The notes beneath the pieces were generated by a model that was not told the origin of the DNA, searched no databases, and saw only the letters and a program-made list of their open reading frames with translations. The translations under genes were made by a program, and so were the position numbers. From CAVOGJ01 sp963695405 (GTDB lineage Bacteria; Planctomycetota; Planctomycetia; Pirellulales; Pirellulaceae), in assembly GCA_963695405.1 (NCBI GenBank), contig CAVOGJ010000003.1, positions 496,001 to 560,000 on the forward strand: DNA of 64,000 nt, in the 5' to 3' direction. Below, one piece after another: positions 44,327 through 53,501 of this stretch. Each line of letters opens with the position of its first letter. The stretch's first letter is position 1.

Positions 44327-45463
44327 ATGAAGTCCTCTATTTTGGCATTCATCACCGTTGCGCCGTTCGCCACGACTACGGCGTCGGCCCAATGGGGCGC
44401 TGGAGCCGGCCTTGCGAATTACGGTTCGTACGGCGGCTATGGCTACGGCAATGTTTACAATTTTGGTTTCGACACTAACAGCTGCAATTTTGCCGACTCC
44501 TTGTGGACCGACTATTGCAATGGTGGCCCCCAACTGGGTGGTCACGGCTGTGGACACGGCTGTGGTTGCGGCTTTGGTTTTGGCGGCTGCGGTCAAGCTT
44601 GCTGTGGACAGGGTGGCTGCGGTCAGGGTGGCTGTGGTCATGGCGGACACCTTCGTGCCCTGCTTTCGCGTCGGCCAGTCGGTGGCGGTCATGCGTGCCG
44701 CCACCGGGGTCGCCGATCGGCCGGACAGTGCGGGGAAGACGCGGGCTGCGCCGATGCTTGCGAGGCCGACTGTGGTTTTGCGGCAGTACCGGATTGCGGC
44801 TACCAGGCGACACCCGATTGCGGCTACCAGGCGGCACCCGGCTGTGGCTACCAGGCGGCACCCGATTGCGGCTACCAGGCGGCACCCGGCTGTGGCTTGG
44901 CGGCGGCACCCGGCTGTGGCGGCGGTTGCTGCGGCTCGGCCTGCGGCGGATGCAATTCCTGGTGGTACGGCTATGGTACCCCCGTCGGTTGTGGACGACA
45001 CGGGCATGGCTGCCATGCCCGTGGGCAGGCGGCCGTCTGCTGTGCGGATGACGGTTGCCAGTCGGGTGGCGTTGGACGGCATGGCTGTGGGCACCACCAG
45101 GGGGGAATCGGCCGACTCTTTGGTCGAGGCCGGCATCACATGGCGCGTAATGCTTGGGTCGGTGGTGGACCGCTGGATTGTAGCGGTCTGATCGCCGCCT
45201 ACGAGTTCCCTGGCTCGTGCGTAAATTGCAGCTTCGGCGGATGTGGCGACTACGGAAGCGGCAATTCGTACCCCACGCAGTCGCCGGCCGATGGGACGTT
45301 TGACGCACCTTCGTCCTCGCAGCCCGAGGTCAGTCCTGAGAATGGCGATCCGGCGTTCGACACCGAAGACAGCTATTCCCCACTCGATGATGGTCCTTTT
45401 TCGGGAACGCAAGAAGTTGAGGATGTCGAGCCGTTACCGGGCACGGGACCGGATGACGCCTAA
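44327..45463 (+). CDS. Secreted Cys/Gly-rich protein with CGYQAAP repeats
   Basis: 378 residues. Strong ribosome binding site (AAGGAG about 8 bases before ATG 44327) and signal peptide SSILAFITVAPFATTTASAQ. After a GY-rich start (YGGYGYGNVYNFGF) follow Cys/Gly/His-rich segments (GGHGCGHGCGCGFGFGGCG, QGGCGQGGCGHGG), five copies of an 8-residue repeat D/G-CGYQAAP (DNA 44792-44911), further Cys pairs (CGGGCCGSACGGCNSW) and an acidic, Pro/Ser-rich C-terminal tail. Roughly 12 % cysteine; probably heavily disulfide-linked or metal-binding on the cell surface. Planctomycetes have Cys-rich wall proteins, so a cell-envelope component is plausible. Overlapping frames on both strands in this gene are composition shadows. 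Confidence 0.8.
   Translation: MKSSILAFITVAPFATTTASAQWGAGAGLANYGSYGGYGYGNVYNFGFDTNSCNFADSLWTDYCNGGPQLGGHGCGHGCGCGFGFGGCGQACCGQGGCGQGGCGHGGHLRALLSRRPVGGGHACRHRGRRSAGQCGEDAGCADACEADCGFAAVPDCGYQATPDCGYQAAPGCGYQAAPDCGYQAAPGCGLAAAPGCGGGCCGSACGGCNSWWYGYGTPVGCGRHGHGCHARGQAAVCCADDGCQSGGVGRHGCGHHQGGIGRLFGRGRHHMARNAWVGGGPLDCSGLIAAYEFPGSCVNCSFGGCGDYGSGNSYPTQSPADGTFDAPSSSQPEVSPENGDPAFDTEDSYSPLDDGPFSGTQEVEDVEPLPGTGPDDA
44792..44911 (+). repeat. Five 24-bp tandem repeats coding CGYQAAP units
   Basis: Period 24 bp in the reading frame of the Cys-rich protein; consensus gattgcggctaccaggcggc plus accc. The units code DCGYQATP, DCGYQAAP, GCGYQAAP, DCGYQAAP and GCGLAAAP. Alternating D/G at position 1 reflects gat/ggc first codons and gcg/tgtg second codons, which suggests duplication of a 48-bp pair. 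Confidence 0.85.
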
Positions 45464-45502
45464 GCGTCCGCAGCCGACGCTGCTGTGACTCGAACTCTCC
45501 CT

Positions 45503-45531
45503 AGAGGTGGCTGCCAGCCACCTCTTTTTTT
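45503..45531 (+). terminator. Rho-independent terminator after the Cys-rich protein gene
   Basis: Perfect 10-bp stem AGAGGTGGCT (45503-45512) / AGCCACCTCT (45516-45525), three-base loop GCC, followed by six or seven T. It lies 40 bp after the stop codon. Confidence 0.93.
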
Positions 45532-45746
45532 GTCTGCGAGGCGATCGATCGAGTCAAAAGGCGTATTTTGATTGACGCGATCTAAATCCCAGGTACACTA
45601 CGCGCACGCCAAGACCTGCGGCATTCAACTGCCGCTGGTCAGCAATTCGCGCGGCTGCGCATCCTTGTTGCTGGCCGCGTTGGAAGAGCCACCGTGTTGG
45701 CGCCGTGTGCTTGTCGTTCAGCGATTTCTCTTGCGAGGTGTGACTA

Positions 45747-46871
45747 ATGATCTTGAATCGAACATACGTGCTCGCGGCCATCAGCTGGCTGCTTCTTTCC
45801 GCGAGCTGGCTGTCCGCCGGAGTCAGCTACTTCTATGTCGGGCCGTTTCTTGGTGACTTTTTTGACGAGTCGAACTGGAATTCGATGGCGGACGGGTCCG
45901 GAGTCGCGCCCGCTGCGGGTACGATTGATCCCGGCGTCGCCATTGCAGAAGCCCTGGTCATTGATGGTGATAATGTGTCCGCCAATGGTACGGTGGAACT
46001 GGCCGGTAGTCTCACCGTTCAGCCCCTCTCCTTTTTGGACATCAACTCGGGAGGTGGACTGGAAGTGTTGGGGTCCGCGTCCTTTTCGCTCGATTCGGCC
46101 ACAGTCACGGTCCTCGGAGGCGGATCCAGCCAGATTGATTTCAACTCGGGATCGAACGCCTCGATAATCAATGGATCGTTGACCGCAGAAGACGACATTT
46201 TTATTCGTGGTACATTTTCCTCGGTGAATGCGACCTTCGAGTCGCTCATGGATGACGTCGAGGTATGGGACGGAAGTTCGGCGACAATCACGGATTCCAA
46301 CTTTACCGTTGCCGACAGCCTGATCCTGCGGGCGTCGAACAGCGCGATTACGGGGTCGACTTTCAGCGTCGCTGGCCGCATTGGCATCGAGGGGAATGAC
46401 GTGACCGTGGTCAACACCGTGCTGTCCGCGATCAGCGATTTGGAAGATGTGTTCACGACTGGCCCAGTGGGCGGAACGTTGACGCTTGCCGGCACCTCGG
46501 TTTTTGCGGCGGATCAAGTGCAGGAAGGGGTCTCGCTGATTATCGATGATGAAGCGATCGCCTCGCTGACGAATGTGGACGCAGCCGATCAACCGACTTG
46601 GATCACGGACGGCTCGCTGGTCACTCTGAATTCGACCGACGCCACGCTGGTATTGACCGATCCTCAATCCGAGGACGCCCGCATGTTTATCGTGAATGGC
46701 TTGAATGGAATGACCTACGCGGATGCGCCGAATACTTTTCTGCCCAGCGACTGGAACGGAACGGATGCGGTCACACTCCGTATCGTCCCCGAGCCGGCTT
46801 CCGCCCTCTGCGTTTGGCTGTTTGGATGGATCACCGCGCTCGCACTCAGGCGACGTGGTAGCGTAGGCTAA
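45747..46871 (+). CDS. PEP-CTERM sorting domain protein
   Basis: 374 residues. Signal peptide TYVLAAISWLLLSASWLSAG, then a low-complexity beta-rich body with many short repeated strands (LDINSGGGLEVLGSASFSLD, STATITDSNFTVADSLILRA), like a pectate-lyase or choice-of-anchor passenger domain. The C-terminal end is the PEP-CTERM sorting signal: VPEPASALCVWLFGWITALA, with VPEP, a hydrophobic helix and the basic tail RRRGSVG. Such proteins are exported and processed by an exosortase linked to exopolysaccharide. No exosortase gene is in this window. It lies between two other secreted protein genes. Confidence 0.85.
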   Translation: MILNRTYVLAAISWLLLSASWLSAGVSYFYVGPFLGDFFDESNWNSMADGSGVAPAAGTIDPGVAIAEALVIDGDNVSANGTVELAGSLTVQPLSFLDINSGGGLEVLGSASFSLDSATVTVLGGGSSQIDFNSGSNASIINGSLTAEDDIFIRGTFSSVNATFESLMDDVEVWDGSSATITDSNFTVADSLILRASNSAITGSTFSVAGRIGIEGNDVTVVNTVLSAISDLEDVFTTGPVGGTLTLAGTSVFAADQVQEGVSLIIDDEAIASLTNVDAADQPTWITDGSLVTLNSTDATLVLTDPQSEDARMFIVNGLNGMTYADAPNTFLPSDWNGTDAVTLRIVPEPASALCVWLFGWITALALRRRGSVG

Positions 46872-46922
46872 CTTGCAACGCGGCGTGCATGGCTTCATCG
46901 ATTAAACCGGAGGGCACATACT

Positions 46923-49688
46923 GTGGCACCCCTGAAGCGTGGTTCCGCGTCGACACGACGCCAGGTCAACGGTCGCCAGCATTCAAGAGCCCATTCCCGA
47001 CTCTCTCCCGCGGAATGGCTGGAGGAACGTCGTCTGCTGGCGACGTTCACGGTCACCAACCTGGCGGACGCGGGCTCCGGTTCGTTGCGTGACGCTCTCT
47101 CTGCGGCCAATGCCGCATCCGGACCGGATGAAATCGTATTCCAAGAGGGACTTGCCGGGAGTATTTCTCTTACGACTGGTGAACTGCTTGTTTCCGATTC
47201 GGTGACCATTTCCGCCGCCGGGGCCGCTATCAGCGTGGATGGCGACAAGTCGACCAGGGTCTTCGATGTCGACGATGGACTGCCCGGCCTGCTCGACGTG
47301 GTATTGGAACAATTGACCATCACCGACGGCGACGCCCTCCGCGGAGGTGCCATACGCAATCGCGAACGGCTGACGCTCCGTTCGTCGATTGTCAGCGGCA
47401 GTACGGCAGAATACGGCGGGGGCATCGAAAACATCGACGGCGCCCATCTCCGGCTCGAACAATCGTCGGTGTCGGGGAATGCTGCCACCTATCGTGGGGG
47501 CGGTATCTATAGTTCCACCGGCGCGACCGTCGAACTGTTTGAATCGAGCGTTGCTGGCAACTCGGCTCTCACACAAGGGGGAGGCATCGTGAGCGGTCCC
47601 GCCACGACCCTGATTATCGAGTCGAGCGAAATCACGACCAACATGGCGATGGACCGTGGAGGAGGGATTTATTCCGGACGACTTTCGACGACCGACGGTG
47701 CCACGGTAACGATTACCGGGAGCACGATTTCAGGCAACATCGGTGACGACGGTGGTGGAATCAACGCGGGCCCCGGCACGGTGCTCACCATCGACGATAG
47801 CTATCTTGGCGATAACGAGTCGAACGATCGTGGCGGTGCCTTGCATATTTCGGCGCTGAGTTCGGGCTACGAAACGACGGCCGATATTCGTAATACGACC
47901 ATCAGTGGCAACTCGGCCGTTGATGACGGAGGTGCGATCGCATCCGGCACCGGAGTCGTGCTGAACATCACGGACAGCCGCATCGAAAGAAACTCAGCCA
48001 CCAGTCGCGGCGGTGCCCTTTACATTTCCGGCACCAGTTCGTCCTTCACGTCCTATGCCAACCTGCTGCGAACGACGATTGATCAAAATTCCAGTGATGA
48101 CGATGGCGGGGGGATTCACGGGGGATCGGCGACGGTGTTGAACATCACCGACTCTTCCATCACGGCGAACTATGCCTACGACAACGGTGGCGGCCTGCGC
48201 ATCACCGGTTTTGGCAGCACAAACTACCCGAACGTGACGACCATCACAGGTTCCACGATCAGCGGGAACACGACCAACGATCGTGGCGGTGGCATTTACA
48301 ACGGTTCGGCGACGATCACCACCATCGAGGATACGACCGTTAGCGGGAATGCGGCCAAGGCGGACGCGGGAGGATTGGCGGTTCTCTTTGGCGGTTCGGC
48401 CTTCGTCCGGCGGAGTACGTTTTCCGGGAACACGTCGGATCGTCGCGGTGGCGCCATCGAGGCAGACGATTCGAACCTGACCATTATCGAGAGTACCATT
48501 TCGGGCAATACGGCGGCCACCGAAGGGGGCGGGATCGCCCTTGAGAAGGCTCAGGGTAGCAACTATGTGCTGATGATTTCCGGCAGCACGATCACGGATA
48601 ACCTTGGGGACACCTACGGCAGTCTCTACCCATCGGGCGGAGGAATTTACGCCAGCCAATATGCGGACCTGATTCTGTCCGGATCGATCGTGGCGGGCAA
48701 TCGAAACGGAGACGGATCGACGCCCGATATTGTGCATCCATCGACGGCCATCGTGGCACGCTACAACCTCATCGGGGACAATAGCGATTTTCCCCAGCTG
48801 CCCGAGGCAAATCCCGATGCGAATGGGAATATCGTGGGAGGTCCGATCGGAGGCGTCATCAACCCCATGCTCGGCATGCTCGCCGACAATGGAGGTCCCA
48901 CGCTGACTCACTTGCCACTCAGTGGAAGCCCGGCGATCGACCAAGGGGATCCGGCGGTCGATACGGGCACCGATCAGCGTGGCTTCAGCCGTGTCTTCAA
49001 TGGTCGCGTTGATATCGGTGCAGCGGAAGTGCAGCCCACGCTGCCCGACGGCGATTTCAACGATGACGGTTTGTATGACTGCCTCGATATCGATGCATTG
49101 ATCGAGGCCATTAGTCTGGGAACCAATCCCCCGGCGTTCGACCTCAACGGCGACATGCTCGTCAACCTCAGCGATCGGGACGCCTGGTTGACCGAGGCGG
49201 GCGGCATCAATCTCGGGCCCGGACTAGCGTATCTTCTGGGCGACGCCACCCTCGACGGGGTTGTCGACATCAGTGATTTTAATCGCTGGAACAGCAGCAA
49301 GTTCTCGATGTCGAGCGCCTGGTGCGATGGCGACTTTGACGCAAATGGCAGCGTGGATGTTTCCGATTTCAATACCTGGAATTCCAACAAGTTCAACTCG
49401 TCGTTCCCGACCAATAACTCAGGCCCGGCAGGGCCGCCACCCAGCGACCGCTCGATCAAGCAGGAAACCTCATTTCCATCCCAAGGCCAGCGACCCATCG
49501 TCAGCGACCTTGGTCCATCGAATCGGATCGACACCCATGCCGCGTTTGATCCGACCAGCGAGCTTTCGCGTGAGCAACTTGGCATCAGCCGTCGTCGCCT
49601 GCCCCGTAGCGCAGAAAGCGTTCCGCCAGGCGTCGCCCCCTGGGAAACCGGTCCGCTTGTCGGTGACGATGGCCTGAACAGCCGTTGA
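46923..49688 (+). CDS. Giant right-handed beta-helix secreted protein with LEPR-XLL motif and dockerin-like repeats
   Basis: 921 residues from GTG 46923, preceded by GGAGGGCAC. The N-terminus has a basic region and then SPAEWLEERRLLATFTVTNL, the LEPR-XLL-type planctomycete motif (EWLEERRLLA here in place of LEPRxLL), followed by a CSLREA-like segment (LADAGSGSLRDALSAANA). The long body is a beta-helix with over 15 units of STISGNT.. spacing, e.g. SSVSGNAATYRGGGIY, STISGNIGDDGGGINAGPG. Near the C-terminus (about 700-800) are two calcium-binding dockerin-like repeats, DFNDDGLYDCLDIDALIEA and GDFDANGSVDVSDFNTWNSN, with a third loop DATLDGVVDISDFNRWNS. Probably a cell-surface carbohydrate-binding or lyase-like protein; no active site can be picked out. 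Confidence 0.88.
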   Translation: MAPLKRGSASTRRQVNGRQHSRAHSRLSPAEWLEERRLLATFTVTNLADAGSGSLRDALSAANAASGPDEIVFQEGLAGSISLTTGELLVSDSVTISAAGAAISVDGDKSTRVFDVDDGLPGLLDVVLEQLTITDGDALRGGAIRNRERLTLRSSIVSGSTAEYGGGIENIDGAHLRLEQSSVSGNAATYRGGGIYSSTGATVELFESSVAGNSALTQGGGIVSGPATTLIIESSEITTNMAMDRGGGIYSGRLSTTDGATVTITGSTISGNIGDDGGGINAGPGTVLTIDDSYLGDNESNDRGGALHISALSSGYETTADIRNTTISGNSAVDDGGAIASGTGVVLNITDSRIERNSATSRGGALYISGTSSSFTSYANLLRTTIDQNSSDDDGGGIHGGSATVLNITDSSITANYAYDNGGGLRITGFGSTNYPNVTTITGSTISGNTTNDRGGGIYNGSATITTIEDTTVSGNAAKADAGGLAVLFGGSAFVRRSTFSGNTSDRRGGAIEADDSNLTIIESTISGNTAATEGGGIALEKAQGSNYVLMISGSTITDNLGDTYGSLYPSGGGIYASQYADLILSGSIVAGNRNGDGSTPDIVHPSTAIVARYNLIGDNSDFPQLPEANPDANGNIVGGPIGGVINPMLGMLADNGGPTLTHLPLSGSPAIDQGDPAVDTGTDQRGFSRVFNGRVDIGAAEVQPTLPDGDFNDDGLYDCLDIDALIEAISLGTNPPAFDLNGDMLVNLSDRDAWLTEAGGINLGPGLAYLLGDATLDGVVDISDFNRWNSSKFSMSSAWCDGDFDANGSVDVSDFNTWNSNKFNSSFPTNNSGPAGPPPSDRSIKQETSFPSQGQRPIVSDLGPSNRIDTHAAFDPTSELSREQLGISRRRLPRSAESVPPGVAPWETGPLVGDDGLNSR

Positions 49689-49786
49689 GAGCTTGACGAG
49701 GACCGCCGGGCATGAGAGGCCCCTCGGCCAGGCGAAGGGAGTGCGCAAGTGGCTTGAAAAGTGGCTTGGGGTTTGGCTTGGCCCGT

Positions 49787-49822
49787 GAAAAAGACAGGCC
49801 GCATCCACACCGGATGCGGCCT
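49787..49822 (-). terminator. Rho-independent terminator after the TPR protein gene
   Basis: On the reverse strand a perfect 11-bp stem AGGCCGCATCC / GGATGCGGCCT with a 5-base loop (49796-49822) is followed by GTCTTTTTC (the A-run at 49787-49792 on the plus strand). It lies about 42 bp beyond the stop at 49865. Confidence 0.88.
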
Positions 49823-49864
49823 GAGCTGGATGCAACGTGAGGAAGGCCTCGGCGCGGTGGCCGT

Positions 49865-51271
49865 TTACAGGCCTTTGATCTTTTGCAAGAGAGCCTCTGC
49901 TTGTGGTTTCATCGGGAACAGGCCCCGTGAATTCTCAATGGCGTCCTCCAAAATGCGGACCGCCACATCCGATTGGCCTGTCTGGTGAAAAATGTCGGCA
50001 GCCATGTAAGCCGCGTCGCCTGTCACCCCACCCGCCTGCAGCGCGGTCATCAATTGCTGCTTGGCTGCATCCGCCTTGTCTAACCGCAGCAGGACCCAGG
50101 CGAGGGTTACAGCCGATTCACGACCTACCGCGTTACGTGCGTCTGGAAACAATCGCGTCGCCATTTGAGCGAATTCAGCCGCCTGCTTCCGTTTGTCCAT
50201 CGAATCCTGGGATGCCATAGTAATGGCCAATTGATTCAACACCGCTGCGTTCGAAGGCGACACAGCCAAGCCGGCACGAAGCGCCTCTTCCGCCGCCGGC
50301 AATTCGTCCTCGGTGCGCGCAATCACGCCTTGCAGCAATCGCACCTGGACATTTTCCTTATCCAGGGCCAACGCCGCCGCGGCCGTCTTCTTGGCAATAT
50401 CCATCTTGCCCGACTCGAGGGCCCAGGTGGCCGCCGCGAGTTGCGTCCGCAACGTTTCCGGGTCGTTCTTCAGCGCCAACAAAACGAGCTTTTCCGCATT
50501 CTTTTCCCGCCCATCCTGTTGGTAGAGGCGAGCCATATTCAGTTCGTAACGTCCCGCCTGCTCGGGATTGATACTGTACATCTTCTTAAAAACGTCATAG
50601 GACTCCTGCTCGTTGGCACTCGATCCCTGCATGAACAACACCCGTGCCAGTTGCATCATGGCACCGAGATTCTCGGCATCCTGCCCAAGCACCGAACGCA
50701 ACGCCTCTTCGGCTTCGTCCCATTGCTCGCGTGCTTCGAGCACCGCCGCCCGTCCCGATGCCGCGCGAATTCCTAAATTCTTCTTTCGCTGTGGATTGGC
50801 GTCGTACGCAGCCAGGACATCATTCGCCTTGTCATACAAAAGGATCGCATCGGTGAATCGCCGTTGCTGAATGGCGTTGTCGCCAAACACGACATACGCT
50901 TCCGGATCGGTCGGATCGTCCCGCACCGCCCGCTCAAATGCCGCGCGAGCCAGCGCCGGTGCCTGCGACTTGTAGTACCAGGTTCCAACAATGACGCCTG
51001 CCGGAGGCAGCTCCCGATTGTCAGCGCAGGCCTGCTTGAGCAGCTCCTCCGCTTCCTTAAATTCCTTGTTCTTGAACAGCTCGAACGCCGCCTTGATTTG
51101 CGGATAGCGATCAGCCGCGTCATCGGCCGTGGTGGTATCGGGCGCCGCCTCGAGCGCTATCTCACCCACCCCCGTGTCCTCTTGTGCGGACCCGCGGGCG
51201 GTCAAGAAACCCAGCATGGCGACGGTGGCCAGGGGGAGCCAGCGTTCGCGTAGAAACTCATTCATCGACAT
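49865..51271 (-). CDS. Exported tetratricopeptide (TPR) repeat protein
   Basis: 468 residues from ATG 51271, chosen for its signal peptide (MSMNEFLRERWLPLATVAMLGFLTARGSA) and the AAGG just upstream; an upstream start at 51367 has an unlikely cytoplasmic-looking N-terminus. The body is 10 or more TPR units, e.g. QAPALARAAFERAVRDDPTD, REQWDEAEEALRSVLGQDAE, LGAMMQLARVLFMQGSSANE, PEQAGRYELNMARLYQQDG. Such proteins act as scaffolds for envelope complexes. It ends in QAEALLQKIKGL and has its own terminator. Its partners are not obvious from the neighbours. Confidence 0.85.
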   Translation of the reverse strand: MSMNEFLRERWLPLATVAMLGFLTARGSAQEDTGVGEIALEAAPDTTTADDAADRYPQIKAAFELFKNKEFKEAEELLKQACADNRELPPAGVIVGTWYYKSQAPALARAAFERAVRDDPTDPEAYVVFGDNAIQQRRFTDAILLYDKANDVLAAYDANPQRKKNLGIRAASGRAAVLEAREQWDEAEEALRSVLGQDAENLGAMMQLARVLFMQGSSANEQESYDVFKKMYSINPEQAGRYELNMARLYQQDGREKNAEKLVLLALKNDPETLRTQLAAATWALESGKMDIAKKTAAAALALDKENVQVRLLQGVIARTEDELPAAEEALRAGLAVSPSNAAVLNQLAITMASQDSMDKRKQAAEFAQMATRLFPDARNAVGRESAVTLAWVLLRLDKADAAKQQLMTALQAGGVTGDAAYMAADIFHQTGQSDVAVRILEDAIENSRGLFPMKPQAEALLQKIKGL

Positions 51272-51483
51272 GTTTTTTTCCTTTTCGTTGAGGCTTTCGC
51301 TTGCCCGCGATCGGCAAACGTAGATGGCTGCGTGGGAGGACAGTCGCAAACCGTCCATTGTAACCAATTCCCAGCCGCCTAAAACGGTCTACGGCGAGCA
51401 GGTCGAGTTGTTCCCGTGATTCGGCCTCGTGACCGAATACATTCTGACAGAAACCGGTGCGAATCAGCCAGTTCGCGGTCTGC

Positions 51484-52359
51484 TCATGCCCGACGGGCCG
51501 AATGGGTAAAAAAGTCCCAAATGACGTCGTTCGCGCCCAAGTTGCCCGTTGTCGGGCCCAGAAAACCATAGGATGTCGGAACACCAGGCCAGGTGTGGCC
51601 GCCACCCAGAATGCGATACAGGACGACCCGAGTCGACATGCGGCCACCAACGTATTCGACGCATTCCACGCAAGTTCCGTCGTCGATGGCCGGCGGCAGG
51701 TGAGAACAGTGCGGACTTGGGTCGCATCCATTAGCCACGACCCAGGCCTCGATACTCTCCGTGACCGAGATGAACGGAGTTCGCGTCAGACTTCGTTTTC
51801 CGATGCCCCCTGCGTAAGGCACAAACTCATCCTCCAGCCCATGCAGGTGCACGACAGATACGGGTAACCTCGGTGCGCAGTGCGGCTTGCCCATGGCAGC
51901 GGCCACCGGCGCGATCGCTGGAAAGATGTCCGAGAGCTCCTCGGCAAGTCGGTAGCACATTAGCCCCCCGTTGCTCATACCCGTTGCGAACCACTGCGGC
52001 GCTCGCCCTGACACGTACCTTTCCGCAAAAGTCTCGACGAATGCCCGTACGAAGCCCACGTCATCGACTTGATGGCGACCCGCATAGCCGCAATGCGGGC
52101 CGCCGTTCCACGTTGCCGCATCGTCGCTCCGTCCGGTGCCATTCGGATAGACCGCGATGAATCCAGCCTCGTCGGCCTTGGCATTCAGACCACAGAACTC
52201 GACCATCGCAGCGGCCGACGAACCGGCGCCATGAAAGGCCAGTACGACGCGCAATGGCGTCGACAAGCGGGGTGGAACGTGGACCAGCGCGAAGCGTCGT
52301 CGATCGCCGTACTCAAGCGACAACGTGTGGGAACCAGGCGAGAGTAGCAAATCGGACAT
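51484..52359 (-). CDS. PHB-depolymerase-like / LpqC family esterase
   Basis: 291 residues. Alpha/beta hydrolase of the polyhydroxybutyrate depolymerase (LpqC/feruloyl esterase) type: oxyanion region VVLAFHGAGSSAAAMVEFCG (about 38-57), the nucleophile elbow ATGMSNGGLMCYRLAEEL (G-x-S-x-G, Ser at about 126), a possible acid HLHGLEDEFVPYAGG (Asp, about 169-183) and the GGHTW His (about 247-251) near the C-terminus. No signal peptide: the first residues MSDLLLSPGSHTLSLEYGD form a strand, so it may be cytoplasmic or a leaderless form. Substrate unknown; family members split aromatic or short-chain esters. Confidence 0.85.
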   Translation of the reverse strand: MSDLLLSPGSHTLSLEYGDRRRFALVHVPPRLSTPLRVVLAFHGAGSSAAAMVEFCGLNAKADEAGFIAVYPNGTGRSDDAATWNGGPHCGYAGRHQVDDVGFVRAFVETFAERYVSGRAPQWFATGMSNGGLMCYRLAEELSDIFPAIAPVAAAMGKPHCAPRLPVSVVHLHGLEDEFVPYAGGIGKRSLTRTPFISVTESIEAWVVANGCDPSPHCSHLPPAIDDGTCVECVEYVGGRMSTRVVLYRILGGGHTWPGVPTSYGFLGPTTGNLGANDVIWDFFTHSARRA

Positions 52360-52660
52360 CGGGCCAAGCCATAAGGCGAAAGATTCTCAGTTTAACAGCC
52401 GGCCGGCGCTGGTAGCGTCGGCGGAATCCATGGTAGCGTCGGCGACCTGGGCGGCGAAGTGATCAAGCCCCGTCGGCACAGCGGAAAAAAGCGGCGACCG
52501 ACGCGGCGGTTGCAGACATTCGCCACCGCTTTCACCGTGGCTTCGTCGCCCGAGTTGGGGGTGTCACGCCCCACGTTGCCGCTGGTTTCCGGCCCTTCGC
52601 GATCGCGGTGTCGATGGCGTACAATCAGTCGGCCACTTCCTCCATCCCTCGAGTTCGACC
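52360..52660. other. Divergent gap with a short direct repeat
   Basis: 301 bp between the esterase (minus) and the DUF1080 gene (plus). It contains two copies of ggtagcgtcggcg (around 52411 and 52434). No gene, terminator or clear promoter was recognised. Confidence 0.4.
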
Positions 52661-53386
52661 ATGAAATCTGAAATATCATCCGTCCTGTATCTTCTTCCAC
52701 TTTTGCTCGTCACGAACGGGGCCAACGTCCATGCGCAGGTGGACCGCGACCCAGCCCACCATCTCTTCAATGGCGAGGACCTGAAGGGTTGGCACATGGA
52801 TGTTCCCGCACTAGATGATGATGCCGAGGTCCGAGCCCCGTTTATCGTGCGCGACGGCAGCTTGGTAAGCTTGGGGACGCCCAATGGTCATCTCATTACG
52901 GATCAGGCCTTCCAGAACTATCGGCTGACCGTCGAGTATCGTTTCCCGGGGACCCCCGGAAACTGTGGAGTGCTGGTACACGCCTCGACGCCACGGGCCT
53001 TGTACAAAATGTTCCCCCAGTCGATCGAAGTCCAAATGGACCACGGGAACGCCGGTGATTTCTGGTGCATTGCGGAAGATATTCACGTCGACAACATGGT
53101 CGAGCGGCGGGGGCCGCAGGAAACTTGGGGCAGTACCGACGGCAAGGCTCGCCGCATTCTGAATTTGACCGACGATTCCGAAAAGCCGTTGGGCGAATGG
53201 AATCGCATGGTGATTGAGTGCGTTGGTGACGAGGTCAAGGTGTGGGTCAACGGCGTGCTCGTAAACCATGGCTTTGATTGCACGGCGCAACAGGGACAGA
53301 TCGCCCTACAAGCCGAGGGATCCGAAGTCGAATTCCGCAAGTTGGAACTCACGAAGATTGACGCTCTCAGCAGCGAGAGCCCTTAA
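52661..53386 (+). CDS. DUF1080 (3-keto-disaccharide hydrolase-like) exported protein
   Basis: 241 residues with a signal peptide VLYLLPLLLVTNGANVHAQ. Typical DUF1080/3-keto-disaccharide hydrolase blocks: LFNGEDLKGWHMDV (about 35-48), GNCGVLVHASTP (about 106-117), SIEVQMDHGNAGDFWCIAED (about 125-144) and GEWNRMVIECVGDEVKVWVN (about 186-205). The domain is a beta-jelly roll very common in planctomycetes, often next to sulfatases and heparan-type degradation genes. Acts outside the cytoplasmic membrane on sugars or glycan breakdown products; exact substrate unknown. Confidence 0.9.
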   Translation: MKSEISSVLYLLPLLLVTNGANVHAQVDRDPAHHLFNGEDLKGWHMDVPALDDDAEVRAPFIVRDGSLVSLGTPNGHLITDQAFQNYRLTVEYRFPGTPGNCGVLVHASTPRALYKMFPQSIEVQMDHGNAGDFWCIAEDIHVDNMVERRGPQETWGSTDGKARRILNLTDDSEKPLGEWNRMVIECVGDEVKVWVNGVLVNHGFDCTAQQGQIALQAEGSEVEFRKLELTKIDALSSESP

Positions 53387-53501
53387 GAATCCCAGCTGCC
53401 ACCGCAGACCGGCAAACCGTTTGCTCCCGCTTCTGCCGACCAGAGGACGCTCACGCGCCGCGGCCCAACGCGGCGGCCAGTCAATTTGCCGCGATCAACG
53501 T

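Noticed and set aside
44300..45412. Long overlapping ORFs on both strands (44300-45412 minus, 44358-45191 plus, 44475-45308 minus)
   Set aside because: They are shadows caused by the GC-rich, low-complexity codons of the Cys-rich protein; only the frame from 44327 has a signal peptide, ribosome site and terminator.
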